DNA of 64,000 nt from positions 2,790,001 to 2,854,000 of the forward strand of contig JAMXSV010000008.1 in the NCBI GenBank assembly GCA_027559495.1, written 5' to 3'. The notes beneath the pieces were generated by a model. It was not told where the DNA came from, made no database searches, and saw only the letters and a list, made by a program, of their open reading frames with translations. This document shows positions 20,701 to 30,920 of this stretch, in pieces (position 1 is the stretch's first letter; every line of letters starts with the position of its first letter). Source of the DNA: Aurifilum marmelostoma. Lineage: Eukaryota; Ascomycota; Sordariomycetes; Diaporthales; Cryphonectriaceae. The position numbers and the translations under genes are program-made.

Positions 20701-21405
20701 CTCGACAGCGAGAGACATCGCAGGCGAAGTGGTCGCATGAATGGCAGCGCAAGCGGGTCGAGCGGTGGGAGCAGGGAGGCCAGCGGGAACCGTCTTGCCC
20801 AGCAGGCTCAGAAATCGCCAAGTATCCCACGGCGTCCTGTGGGCAGTAGTCCTCTGGCTGCCTCTGCTGCTGCCTACCAGAAGAAGGCAAGCGACGTGGC
20901 CGTGCGTGCACCATCCACGCCTGTCGCAGCAGCGACGCCGTCGCCATCCGCGCAGGGGCTCGGCATCTCTATCTACGAGGATATCGTTAGCAGCTCGCCC
21001 TTTCACCCGTCAAGGGACGGCGGGGATCGCGAAGGGTCGTGGGTGACAAGTCAGGGGGAAAGCACCCCTGAGCTGGGCTTGTCCCTCGTGGGCAGCAGGT
21101 CAGGTCAGAGTCTGGGCTCCAGGCAGGACCTGCGGGAGCGACCCACCGCCACAGTGGCGGCAAGCCGGTCTGGCCAGAGTGCTGCCAGAAGCACACCCGG
21201 GGTGGCTGGTACCGTGGGGAGTACGGGGCCCAACTGGATCTTGTTCGATGAGGTGGTGGACGAGGAGAGTCCTGTGATCCAACCGCTCATGAATGGGAGC
21301 TCGCTGCCGGCTTTGGTTGAGGGAGGAGACTTGGAAGAAGCTTCTGGTGGTAGCGAACGGTCTAGAAAAAGCGAGGCTTCGAGTAATGTGAGGGCATTTG
21401 TCTGA
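17794..21405 (+). CDS. AXL2: Axl2/Bud10-like polarity protein with cadherin-like domains
   Basis: Type I plasma-membrane glycoprotein of 1203 residues in one exon. In yeast Axl2 marks sites of axial budding and acts with septins and Cdc42 regulators. Visible layout: signal peptide (residues 1-30, a Leu-rich core ending VVNSAP), then four dystroglycan/cadherin-like (CADG) repeats with the typical PSWVSLDSEGRTLSGTP, AWISFDPGTLVLRGTTP, PSWLTLDPTSWNISGTPPD and SWLSWDASALTLTGDVP signatures up to about residue 440. A Ser/Thr-rich stalk follows, then one transmembrane helix (about 493-517, WTIVAIVISAVAAFALVACI) followed by CHRKNKQQQQ, and a long disordered Ser/Pro/Arg-rich cytoplasmic tail. The tail is much longer than the ectodomain stalk, as usual for filamentous fungal homologues. 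The ATG at 17794 directly precedes the signal peptide. Confidence 0.92.
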   Translation: MQASGGSSTSLPLLLHHFLLLLFKAAVVNSAPILSFPINSQVPPVARIGEPFSFEFSPSTFTSPSGSTLSYSLVNPPSWVSLDSEGRTLSGTPQDGDLADPGTVVGINITLVATDTTGSASDDATLVVSRNQGPMVQIPISDQIQGFGKYSEPSSILCNPEEDFEFTFAADTFSDVETSMLNYYTVMLNNNSPLPAWISFDPGTLVLRGTTPPFSSLVEPPQTFSMKLIASDVAGFSAAWVNFSIVVGTHSLTTSDPEVTLNATVGKPLTYDGLVQSVRVDQAAVKSNQVNVTTEGIPSWLTLDPTSWNISGTPPDDAQPTTTFMVTLEDSFADFLNITFNLQVTGSNSLFQSTFPSLDVKPGGSLSFDLTQYLADPSAVDVRADVQPAASWLSWDASALTLTGDVPRTASESTIDVTFTAQPKGNTNSRRAGAVGQSQKLVIDIQAASASSLTTTETASRTSSRPVSASSTAASKSSNDTTSSSSAKRSPNWTIVAIVISAVAAFALVACICFWFCHRKNKQQQQSRSDLDSAYYISAPLPESLIYTPGVEVGSPDPQHNTVSSAFSEKDKSKPRKASNLRRELTSSPVPPVVPSLADIYNDMDDDGHPPITSENTTPANRLKGWYDSLRSFRVAHLRRGLGGGKTRVSESFLSGDEDSHHDLDLEFAGPPVISLSHSSQGTFRNNLEVEVPTLSPGGGGDSSSSLQRVLDRSHNNNNNNGDRFGSLQVKKGKNNAVLPTPENSASRLDLDDGDPSPTIGQAVSPLDERNPFNSHPISPVSPAAATLTAGVGVSANGPSNPPPAALSSSSIRRPRAASEFQLRTQPALRPVHSQKSFASISSIDSMRGRTRKLAAKTSAQAKGAMSLASIAMKSPTRRTLARLGKKPSLHLRRSKRAHRGVLESADDDVAEDGNRRPSARSPEAGLGVQNGGGGGIGAYLSPRLWPQPGGPGDSVGPVPMPSAPEPAALDSERHRRRSGRMNGSASGSSGGSREASGNRLAQQAQKSPSIPRRPVGSSPLAASAAAYQKKASDVAVRAPSTPVAAATPSPSAQGLGISIYEDIVSSSPFHPSRDGGDREGSWVTSQGESTPELGLSLVGSRSGQSLGSRQDLRERPTATVAASRSGQSAARSTPGVAGTVGSTGPNWILFDEVVDEESPVIQPLMNGSSLPALVEGGDLEEASGGSERSRKSEASSNVRAFV

Positions 21406-22706
21406 GGTTTCATGTTGTTAGCTTATTCCCCGTTTCTTCTTTTTCAGTGGCATGATCTTGCGCCGTTCGAGGGGGGGGCGCCAGTATTATGGATTGCCTG
21501 GATCCTCGTTATTATCGCGTTTCTGATTTTTACCCTAATGAGTCGGACGGCATGAACAAAATGAGAATGGTTACTTGCGACCAACATGGCTATGCGGGCA
21601 GAAAAGAAAGGGAGCCGAGTTCTCAAGAGCGCAGGAGGTTATTAGTGTAATTCAAATTTAGTAGCATATTTTGAAGATATTGCTTCTGCCTGGGGCAAAT
21701 TGTATGTGACTGCTTGGCCTGCAGACAGGTTGATATACTCCATATTCCAGAGGAGGGCATGTGGCAGTCGCATGATGGCTTCGAGGAGACAAGAGATCAA
21801 TGCAACCCCATATCCAGCGTGACAGCCTGCGCCTGGTAATGTACAATACTCCGTCTTCTTCCTCTCATTATGACGATAGCCAAGTGAGGTAATCGGACTT
21901 ACATAGAAGGATGACACCTGCTGCTCACACACAATTCACATTTGCTCAAGCCATACCATGCTCACACCCACACGGGCGGCTTCTTGCGCCCGAACATAGC
22001 ACACAGCATTGCCAGGGAATTCAGGAGAAGTATTATTCTTGTGCCATCTGCTCTTTATTCGGTTCCTCGACCAGAAGGGGGAAAAAGGAAAATGTAAGGG
22101 AGGTTTGACCAGTGGGCAAGGGATATATATGTTTGTCCGTTGCTGCTGCTGTTGTTCCGAAAAGACAAGGCAAAAAAAGAAAAAAAAATCATTATCACAA
22201 GTAACCTCATTCCGCAGGCCCTACGACTACCCTTTCACACCAACTCCTCATGATTGTCCATGCAGATAGATATCATTGGAGACCAGCCGGTGGATCAAAT
22301 CAGACACAAGTCCATATCGACGACACATTCTGCCCAAACATGTGGACTGGCCAGAAAGATGCCTTCTTGCAACCATTGAGCGTTCTCTTCTCCCAGGGCC
22401 ATGATTTGAACTTTGGCGGGCAATCCTCAACAAAACATAGTACAAGACTCCTCGCATACAGAAATGCAAGAACTTCTCTTTCTAGCTGGTTTCCCCTCAT
22501 TTGCTCTGTCCATACCACTCCAAAAGTCATAGGAACTCCTACAGCTGAGAAAGCGACTTGAAGACATAGCAACCAGCTTGCTTTGGCATGTCGTCGCTGG
22601 CTTTTTAGAGAGAAGACTATTCATCCATCTGTTCTTTATTTCCCCACCATCATACAGACACCTTGGGTGCTGCAATGCACAGAAGCTCTGCCTAGTGACA
22701 GTGCCA
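21406..22706. other. Convergent intergenic region
   Basis: Spacer of 1.3 kb between the 3' ends of the Axl2-like gene and the PP2C gene. I see no gene; small open frames lack protein character. Confidence 0.55.
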
Positions 22707-24944
22707 CTAGGCTTCCTTCTTCTGCGCCTTGTTGGAGTCCTCAGACTTCGCGGCCTCGGTGGAGGCAGGGCCGTCTTTGGAGCCGACCGCCTTGCGGTCG
22801 AGATCCATGCTAGGATCGAGTTTCTCGGGAGTCACAGGGCTGCCGATGACCTCAGGGTGGGAGTCGTCATCCGATGTGCCTGACGAAGAGCCCTTAGAGA
22901 CCTGGCTGGCCAGGTCCTTGTCCTCCTCGGAGTTGTCGAACATCTCGGCGTCGTCAGAATCGGTCAGGACCTCGGTGCCGTCGCCGAGAAAGATGATGCG
23001 GCCCTTGTAGCCTCCCATGCCGAAGGACTTGGTCTTAGAGTCGCTCTCGTTGTCATAGGAGTTGCTATTATCATCAAAATTGTGATGAACACCAGGGCCT
23101 CGGAACTCAGCTAGCAAGTGCCATTTGAATCAGTAAGGGTATCCATAGAAAGCAAAGACCAGAGAACAATAGCAGGCGGATGGCGAGCCGCCAGCGCCAA
23201 CAGTAACGGTGGGTCAACAACAGGAAGAATAGCATAGGCCCAGTGGTAATCATCGTGAACATCATCCTCGTCATCGCTCGGGTTGCGTACCATATTCGGG
23301 TGGGGCACAGGGACCGTCACCATTGGCAACCCGCCTGGCAATCTCCTCATACCACTCGTCCTTTGTTCGCCCCCGCAGAAATCCAATGATGACCATGGTC
23401 ATGTTGTCGCAGCCAACGCCGCCCGTCTCCGAGTTTGATGCCAGACAGTTGTCCATCATATTCTCGCAAATCTTGTCCAGGTCCTGCTTTGCCGCGATAC
23501 CGCGGCGGACAAATTCGATGACGGCCTGAGAGGACTGGCAGTCCCAGATGCCTAGAGCACACGCACGGAGCTGTTAAAAATCATGTTCGCCACAGGTCAT
23601 ATTGGGAGAGGAGGCGTGGGGGGGGGGTGTGTGGAGCTAGACTCACCATCACACGCAATGACCAGAAACTCGTCGTCCTCGGCAAGATCGTGCACCACGA
23701 CGTCGGGATAGGCAGTGACAATTTGTTGCTCAGGGGCCAGGTCCGCGCTTTTCTTGAACTCGAAATCGCCGATGGCGCGGGAGAGGGCGAGGTTGCCATT
23801 CACCCGTCCGAAGTCGACAAAACCACCTGCGGCGGTGATCCTTGCTTTCTCACCTGTGTTAAGGAGACTCGCGTGTTAGTAGGGAGTTTTGACTTGACGG
23901 GGGCCGCAGATGCTAATGAGGGCTTAGGCAGACCTTCATTCTGGGGCTTGTGGTCGAAGGACAGGGGCTTAGCGCGACCCTTCACACCCAAAACACTCCT
24001 GGAATCACCAGCATTGGCCTGACGAGACGTCTAGTGTCAGCTCGCAGGTCTGGGGCAAGTCAACATCAGAGGCATGGGCGGGGCACACTGACAACATAGA
24101 TTTTATCATCGGTGATGAGGCCGACGCATGCGGTGCAGCCAGACACTTCCTCCTCGTACTTTGGATCTGGACGGTGCAGATTTGTCAGCCACGTGCCCTC
24201 CCTCCTGGCTGCGGGAAGTAAATGGAATCAAGAGGGTACCGTTGAGTATTGCGCGGTCGGTCGCGAGGAAGCCGTCCTTGAGTGCCTGCTCGTAGTTGCC
24301 CGTCTTGAAGGTATCCTGCCTCGCGATGATGTTGTGGATATTGTCGCCGGTGAACAGTGCCACCTTGTCGCCGCCGTGGCCGTCGAAGACGCCGAAGAAG
24401 GAGAGCTTGGAGGCGTGGTCCTTGGACTCGGGGCTACCGGAGAGGAGGTCTAGAACGGCGGTATGGGCATCCTCCATGCTGATGCGCCAGCCCTGCATGG
24501 CAGACACGCCGTAGAAGAGTCGTGTATCGGCTCCATTCTCGGAAGTCTAGATAGGGAAGAAAAGGGGGAGACGGGTCTCGCGTCAGCAGAGTCCAGGCGT
24601 CGGATCAAGCGGCGAAGGATCGTCGGGGAGAACTGGTAGGGCGATGCTGGCGGCCGGCACGCGACAGGCAGCTGCGGTCCTGAGTGCAAGAGGAGAGAAG
24701 TAGGGCGCTCTGGGGTTGGGCAGAAGTGAGGCTGTCGTCACCAGTGTGGCTGTATGACGCAAAATCGGGGCGGCGGCCGCTGTGTTGCAGCAGCAGCAGC
24801 AGCAGAGCAGCACTACGTCTCGACCTGTCGACCCCGTCTCGCAGGGCAGCGGTGCTGGGGACTGGGAAGAAGGATGAGTGTGGCTGGGAACGGAGGATTC
24901 GCACTGACCTTCTCGACAACGGGTTCGGAGAGTGTTTGACCCAT
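22707..24944 (-). CDS. PTC2: PP2C-type Ser/Thr protein phosphatase (Ptc2/Ptc3-like)
   Basis: Mg/Mn-dependent phosphatase of the Ptc2/Ptc3 group, which in yeast switches off the Hog1 MAP kinase and DNA-damage checkpoint kinases. Seven minus-strand exons join in frame: 24944-24909, 24546-24240, 24166-24093, 24018-23934, 23853-23647, 23551-23291 and 23110-22707, giving 457 residues, the family length. Hallmarks are MGQTLSEPVVEK (N-myristoylation-type Gly2), MQGWRISMEDAH, FFGVFDGHGG (metal-binding Asp), ANAGDSRSVL, LALSRAIGDFEFK, EFLVIACDG across the splice into IWDCQSSQ, and GCDNMTMVII. The C-terminus is acidic and Lys-rich (NKAQKKEA) and lies outside the catalytic core. Intron 1 is long (362 nt) and holds a GCA-type triplet run; intron 5 holds a G10 run. 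Confidence 0.95.
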
Positions 24945-27478
24945 GTTGGCGATCCGAGGGTGAGGGTAAGGCTGAGGTAGGCCGATGTCGAGGACACGCG
25001 GTATGAGAGATGGTAGGTTTGGCGGCGGCGGCGGCGGTGGAGGTAGTGTTGGTGGTGGTGGTGGTGGAGGAGGAGGAGGAGGAGGAGGGAGAATAGAGGT
25101 TGTGAGAAAATTGGTAGCAGCAGTAGGGGCTACCGCGGGGTACAGGGAAGAGGGATGGACAAGAGATGGGCGGGATTGTCTAGGTGGAATGGAGATTCGA
25201 GTCAACTTTGGGAAGTAGGTGTGGATGTGGCAGCTGTTTTGGGGTGGATCGCAGCTTGAACTGAGGTTGATGAAGTAACAGCGCGCGGTCTGGCTGTGCT
25301 AAGTATGGGGGGGGGGGGCTTAGGTCAGAGTTTTCTTGTTGCTAAGTAGGGTGGTGGTAATGGTGGTTTGTTTGCCGCCGCTTGCTGCTCCTGCTGCTGC
25401 TGGTGCACCCTCTTGGAATAACAGTACAGACCAGAAAAATATGACGTTGGGGGGAGGGGGGGCCAGAAGCTTGGGGCTCACGGGCTATGGTGCATGCGTG
25501 TGTGCCTGGGCAAAAGCAGTCTTGTCCCGTCAGGTCTAGTGCGTTGGTCCAGATATCAGGTCGCGTCGGCCTTGGTCTCTAAAGTTAGCCTTTCAGCCTG
25601 CCAATCTCAAGTAGTCAGGTGGGCAAAAAAGAGAGGCGAAACATGGGTGGGGTGGTCCTTTTTTTTTCTTCTTTTTCTCTCTTCTTCTTCTCCTCCTCAT
25701 CATCACTTTTCTTTTTTTTTATTCTATTTGTGCTTCTCGGGATGAGGTCAACAACACATCAGGCTGAGCCTACTGAAAAGTGATGCTGTCACGAGTTGAT
25801 AGGTTGTGTAGCCTGGACATATATTAGGTGATAATGAAGTGGATAATTTTGGAGGGGGATGTCCCCATGTACCATAGTCACAATGGGGACAAGCCAGAGG
25901 TCGGGAGTCTGTTCCGTGTGGAAAGGATTTGTCCTGCCCTGCTGCACGCAAGGCGCCAATGTGACCCGTCTCGATTCTCACCATGCAGCACAAGAACGAA
26001 GGTACTTTCCCTATATCCTGATCTAGTCTCTGGAAGCGGGGTATCCAGCCCATCTGCGCTAGGGTAGGGGTTCATAGCAGCAAAGTCATTAGTGGTGCTA
26101 GGGGTGATAGAGGGGCTGTGCCAAACGTGGACAAATCCCCATTATCAAAGGGCTTTGGATTTTTCCCTTCTGGCCTTTGGTCTTGTCTATCTTTTTCCTG
26201 TTCCTAGCAATTCATTTCCCCCCTTTGTGTGTGCTCATGAGGTGCTACACTCAATTCTTTCAAATCCAAAGCAGAGTAAGAAACTACTAAGAGATATGTC
26301 AGGAGGAAAGAACCGAAGAAGAGGACCTGTCCAGCTCTTCTCCCCGGGCTATTAACCCCTCCGGGGGGCTCCTACATAGTACACAATACACTGCTGAAAG
26401 CATGCCATACCATGTATGTACAACTGTATGTATGACACCTAGCCGCCTACGTGGCCCAAGCTTCCCAACAAATATGGGACTTTCAAAATGTGGGGTTAAC
26501 TTCCTGCCCTGGTGCTTCTAAATCTGTAGGGAGCACCTGACTTCATTTAAACCGATCCAGATTTCATTTTATTTTTTAGTATAATTATTATTGTCATTAT
26601 TATTTGTTTAAAAAGAAAGAAAAAAAAAAAAACAAAGAGAGGGGCACAGGCCGCAGGGTGTCATCCACCTCCGAAGATGACGTATCATGTACAACCAGCC
26701 CACAACCTCGTACGATTGCACATGCAATGTACCAACCCGACACGCTTTGTTGAATATTGGGATATCTTTTGTTTTTGGTAATGCTGCTTCTGCCCGTGGG
26801 CCACCGAGGCCTCGAAGTCTGGCAGCATACCTCACCTTGAAGCACATGTGTAGTACCTCATTTTCCATCACGAGAAGAAAGAAGATGAAGAAAAAAAATC
26901 AACTGTTGTTTCTCATGCCCCATCTTAGTACACAGATTTCCAGATTCTCATGAGGGAGCGGCCCTCAACGATAAGAGAGATCATGAAATTACTGACATGG
27001 CCATAACAATATCTGGCTGGCATTCCAGAAATGAAGTCCGTTGGCCGTAACTGCCCGCGGCACATCAAAATGACTCTTCATGACTTGCCCAATAGTCGGG
27101 CCAAGACTACTGTAATCTCGTCCGAGGCATTGTAGTCTATCAATGAAAGTCCAACCCTTGATCTAGAAGGAGGCACCACGCTGACGAATGAGCTGATGTG
27201 TTCTCAGTGGTACTGTGGTCATCATTCGCCTCGGCACATTGCGTCACATCGCCTTATGTTCTTTTCATACAGTATCAGCTCTCGGGATGAGGACGTTCAT
27301 ACGGCACTGAAACCTCAACTTCAAGAGCATACTAGATGTCAAGACCTGGGTGGTCCTGAGGTCCGTGAAGCTCAGCCGGCTACTGAAGTCCGCTGGGAGA
27401 CAACAGGTCTTTTCATGCAGAAGTATTTCGGAGATTGATTTTGAGTCCTATGGCTGTTCCTCTTCCGCCCCTCGCTGC
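24945..27478. other. Intergenic region, 2.5 kb, no gene seen
   Basis: The left 300 nt are the promoter and leader of the PP2C gene and include a GGN triplet tract. The rest is AT-richer spacer up to the 3' end of the PPR-like gene. Both strands carry only short open frames. Confidence 0.5.
25020..25090. repeat. GGC/GGT/GGA triplet tract
   Basis: About seventy nucleotides of GGN triplets (GGC, then GGT, then GGA blocks) lie 76-146 nt upstream of the PP2C start codon. On the coding strand this is a CCN, pyrimidine-rich tract, probably in the 5' leader. Confidence 0.85.
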
Positions 27479-30442
27479 TCAGCTTGTACTATTGCTGGGC
27501 TTCCCTGCCGGGTTTTCCGTGGCACTACCCATTCCAGAGGGTTGATATGGGATCTCGGACATGCTGTCTGCCCCCTCCTCGCCTCCGTCATCCTCAGCGG
27601 TCGACATAACATAGCGAACGATTGATTTCTCTTTCCTCAACTTCTCCAGTGCAGCGAGGATTGCTTTCTCGTCCTGCTTCTGCACCTCAGTCCGGTTTTT
27701 TTCAGCGTGTGTGAAAACGTCCTCACCCAATTTATCAGCCCAAAGCCTTGGATCAATTATAGCCATCTGCTTTTCCAGAACCAGCCCCACTGTCACAGCT
27801 GCAGATCCATGATTTGTAGTTGTTTCCTTGTCGGATACTTCTGTTGAGGAAGCAGAGTCTTGAGACTTCCCATCTCCAGAGAAAGACAGCTGTCCAGTGT
27901 CCTGTTGTTCCCGAAGGGTGACCTCGCCGTCCAAATATGGAGGTAGGACCAAGGACATGTCTTGAGATTCACTCGAGTCGGAGAGGGCTGCCCTGAGCTT
28001 ATCGCACCTGTGTTTCCAGGTCCTAATTGGTCTGTTCCAACCTTCCTTGTCCCATTCCTTTCCCCACATATCATCAGGTTTGATTGTGGTAGGACGATCT
28101 TGCACAAGAGGCGCAAGATCGACCCATGCTTCCTCATGTGGGAGCTTTCTCCATAAGGGCAGGTCCTTGATCTTTGCCCTCCGCAGAACGTCACTCAGGC
28201 GCTCGCGTTGCCGTGCACGAAGGCACTCGTAATCAAGCAGCATCGACTGACCCAGTACCGTGCCTAGATCAACGGCCGGCCCAAACTTGTCGAAAGCAAG
28301 AGCCCAGGCTCTCGCCGCAAAAGTTCCCGGCTCGCCGCGAGGATATGGCCCGACACGAAAGATGTCCTGTAGGATAGCCTTGATGGTCGCCAGAGCAGCA
28401 GCGCCGCCGGCAAGTTCCCGCGCCATTGACTCTCCCCCAAGCTGACGATACGCTGTCTTTGTCAAAGCATCTTCGTGGGTGCCGGATCGACTGCTCAGCA
28501 GACTAGCAACTCGCCGGCGCATGCGCCATGAAGTGAGCTGAGCAAGACAGGCATATCGCCAGATGACGACGATGCTTGTACGCAGGCGATGTTTCCACGC
28601 CATCTCGAAAAGAATGTGTAGCATGGCTGTGTTGGGCTGTCTGGCAAGAGCTGGTGTCTTCATCTTGCGCAGCACATTGACGGCGAGGGGCAGTTTTCCC
28701 CTCCTGCTGGCGTGCGTCAGGATGTTGATGAAGCTCTTCGCACTATGATGGACAGCCATAGGCTCTTGGACTCGATCTGCGGGAGTCTGCACGCGGCGCT
28801 CGCCCAGGATGTCTAATAGCTTGCAGGCATCATCGAAGCGGCCGTGACTAGCAAAGACGTCTATGGCTTGATTGGCTGCGTCACGCGTGAGCCAGTCGGC
28901 ACCGTAACGTTTATCCTGCTCCGAGAAGTAGGCAGGTAGACTCTTGTCCTGATTGACAGCGTGTTCGGCATCCATGGTTGCCATTTCTGTGGCCACGCGC
29001 TGGATGGCCTCGGGAGTTGCCAATATGTTCTTGTTGTCCATAGCCTGGAGAATGTAGGACCTGACCTCGATCGATTCGAACATGCGCAGGAAGAGGATCC
29101 AAGTATCGAGGTTCGGTGCGTGACCTCGACGATCCATCAATCTTAAGGTTTGCTGGAACTTGCGCAGGTTGCGCATCTTGACCGCTGCCTTGAGGAGAAT
29201 ATTGAAGACGTCCACATCGATTTCCAGTCCGCGCCTGTCCATGACCACAAAGAGCATCCTGGCCTCGGGCAGATACTTGTCTCCCTTTTCGCACATGTAC
29301 GAGAGCGCAATCTTCAACGCCGCACATGTAGCCGCTTTTTGTGCCAGGACGTTTTGAAAAACGCGTTGGAGACGTCTAGCAACGGCTCGTTCATGATCCA
29401 ACAGCCTTACACCCTTAATTGGGGTGTACAGCGGAGAATGCAAGTGCACTGCAACCACAGAATCAACAAGCCCTGCTACATACTCTTCGAGGTTCTCGGG
29501 GGTCCATGCCAACGGGATGGGCGTGGTATAGATGTGGTGGTTGATATGACGACGACCAGGATACGCACCCTCCTCTCTGGACAATGGTGGCTCGAAGAAG
29601 AGTTTGTTATCGCTTAGGTGCTCCGTTTTAACCTCTCCTGGGCCCAGTGGAGAGTACAAGCGAGTGATGGTGATTGTGTCAGCGATCCTCCTGAACTCGT
29701 GGGTCGCCCTGTTGATTGCCTGTCGAGAGCCTGACAACAGCAAGGTCGACTCGTCTCGGGCGACCTTGATAGCAGCGCCTGTCCTCTGTCTGATGGAGCC
29801 GATCTTGTCGTCACCGACGTCGTCCAGGATAGCTGCCAGAGTTTCCGGCGGGACATCAATTTTCATTCCGTCTTCGATCCACTGCAGCGACTCCTCGGGC
29901 GTGTTCTGGGCCATCATCGCGAGTACCCTGCGCCAGTCGGCGGGTCGAGCCCCCTGATTCCGTCGATTCCTGTCGTGGTAGACCTGCGCCGAGATGGTCT
30001 TGTGGTGTTTCCTCCAGCTCTCGCGTGTCTCCACACGGTGCTGAAAGTTCTTCGGACTCTTGACGAAGACAGAGGCAGCAAAATGGCTCCGTTCTAGCGC
30101 GGCATCTATGTCTCGAACCTCTTCTGAGGATTCTTGATCGTCAGCTCCGGCTCGGATCTTCGTCTTGCTCGTCCCATTGACTTCCAACAGAACATCCTCC
30201 TCTTTCCGCCGGGCTCGATCTCTGCTACGCCGTCGAGACGCCTGGGAGCTGGTTTGTCCATGATCTGACAGCGTTTGTCTTCGTGACTCTTGCTCAAGGG
30301 CTCCGAAACTCTCACTGAATGTCGAGTAGAGGAAAGTTGGTCGAGATCGTGATCCAGCTGGGAAGAGAAGGGCCTCCCTGGGAATCGAGGGCTCCAGTCG
30401 CAGAGGTCGAACCCTCCGCCTTGCAATGACTCCCAGGGACAT
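27479..30442 (-). CDS. Mitochondrial PPR-like protein with KH-like segment
   Basis: Single-exon protein of 987 residues. The N-terminus (MSLGVIARRRVRPLRLEPS) is Arg-rich with no acidic residues in the first 16, typical of a mitochondrial presequence. Around residues 190-240 there is a KH-like stretch (DKIGSIRQRTGAAIKV, then STLLLSGSRQAI), a fold that binds single-stranded RNA. From about 370 to 720 there are helix pairs of pentatricopeptide type (YLPEARMLFVVMDRRG, VDVFNILLKAAVKMRNLRK, LDTWILFLRMFE, AKSFINILTHASRRGKLP). The combination fits a fungal mitochondrial RNA-handling or translation factor. I cannot name a yeast orthologue. The last 150 residues are acidic and Lys-rich and look disordered. 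Confidence 0.82.
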   Translation of the reverse strand: MSLGVIARRRVRPLRLEPSIPREALLFPAGSRSRPTFLYSTFSESFGALEQESRRQTLSDHGQTSSQASRRRSRDRARRKEEDVLLEVNGTSKTKIRAGADDQESSEEVRDIDAALERSHFAASVFVKSPKNFQHRVETRESWRKHHKTISAQVYHDRNRRNQGARPADWRRVLAMMAQNTPEESLQWIEDGMKIDVPPETLAAILDDVGDDKIGSIRQRTGAAIKVARDESTLLLSGSRQAINRATHEFRRIADTITITRLYSPLGPGEVKTEHLSDNKLFFEPPLSREEGAYPGRRHINHHIYTTPIPLAWTPENLEEYVAGLVDSVVAVHLHSPLYTPIKGVRLLDHERAVARRLQRVFQNVLAQKAATCAALKIALSYMCEKGDKYLPEARMLFVVMDRRGLEIDVDVFNILLKAAVKMRNLRKFQQTLRLMDRRGHAPNLDTWILFLRMFESIEVRSYILQAMDNKNILATPEAIQRVATEMATMDAEHAVNQDKSLPAYFSEQDKRYGADWLTRDAANQAIDVFASHGRFDDACKLLDILGERRVQTPADRVQEPMAVHHSAKSFINILTHASRRGKLPLAVNVLRKMKTPALARQPNTAMLHILFEMAWKHRLRTSIVVIWRYACLAQLTSWRMRRRVASLLSSRSGTHEDALTKTAYRQLGGESMARELAGGAAALATIKAILQDIFRVGPYPRGEPGTFAARAWALAFDKFGPAVDLGTVLGQSMLLDYECLRARQRERLSDVLRRAKIKDLPLWRKLPHEEAWVDLAPLVQDRPTTIKPDDMWGKEWDKEGWNRPIRTWKHRCDKLRAALSDSSESQDMSLVLPPYLDGEVTLREQQDTGQLSFSGDGKSQDSASSTEVSDKETTTNHGSAAVTVGLVLEKQMAIIDPRLWADKLGEDVFTHAEKNRTEVQKQDEKAILAALEKLRKEKSIVRYVMSTAEDDGGEEGADSMSEIPYQPSGMGSATENPAGKPSNSTS

Positions 30443-30920
30443 CTGCTATGAGAAGGTCATTCTGCAATAAAGTTGTTTCTTGCGCCAGATCCAACGCGAA
30501 AGGAAGCGCAGTCCTTTTGACGCTGTTTAACCAGAAAAGAGTTGACTCGGGAGTGAGCCGGATGAGAGCATTTGAAAGTTTTGTTGCTATAGCTAGGAGG
30601 TAGCTTATCGATATGCTCGGCCCTACGAAACTGTCCCAGGCGCCCCTAAGCAAGCAGCCTGCCAAGTACGAGTCAGGCGTCCAGGTCTTCTGTCATCACG
30701 CACATGGCCCAGCAAATTTGGGAAAAAGTCCGAATAACGATTTTTAACCACAAAATTACAGTCACGAAAATCAGCGGTCCATTTCCCCAATTTACTAAAA
30801 ATTTACTGTGAGCCACATCAACGCAGTCACATCTCCAGGGCAAGCCTGCGCACGCTCTGAACCAGATCTGCGCAAAAAGTCATCGATATTTGGGTATTTA
30901 TGCTGGTGCTGAATCAATCT
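30443..30920. other. Intergenic region between two minus-strand genes
   Basis: Promoter region of the PPR-like gene and 3' flank of the DysF gene. It is AT-rich around 30720-30810. I see no gene. Confidence 0.6.
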
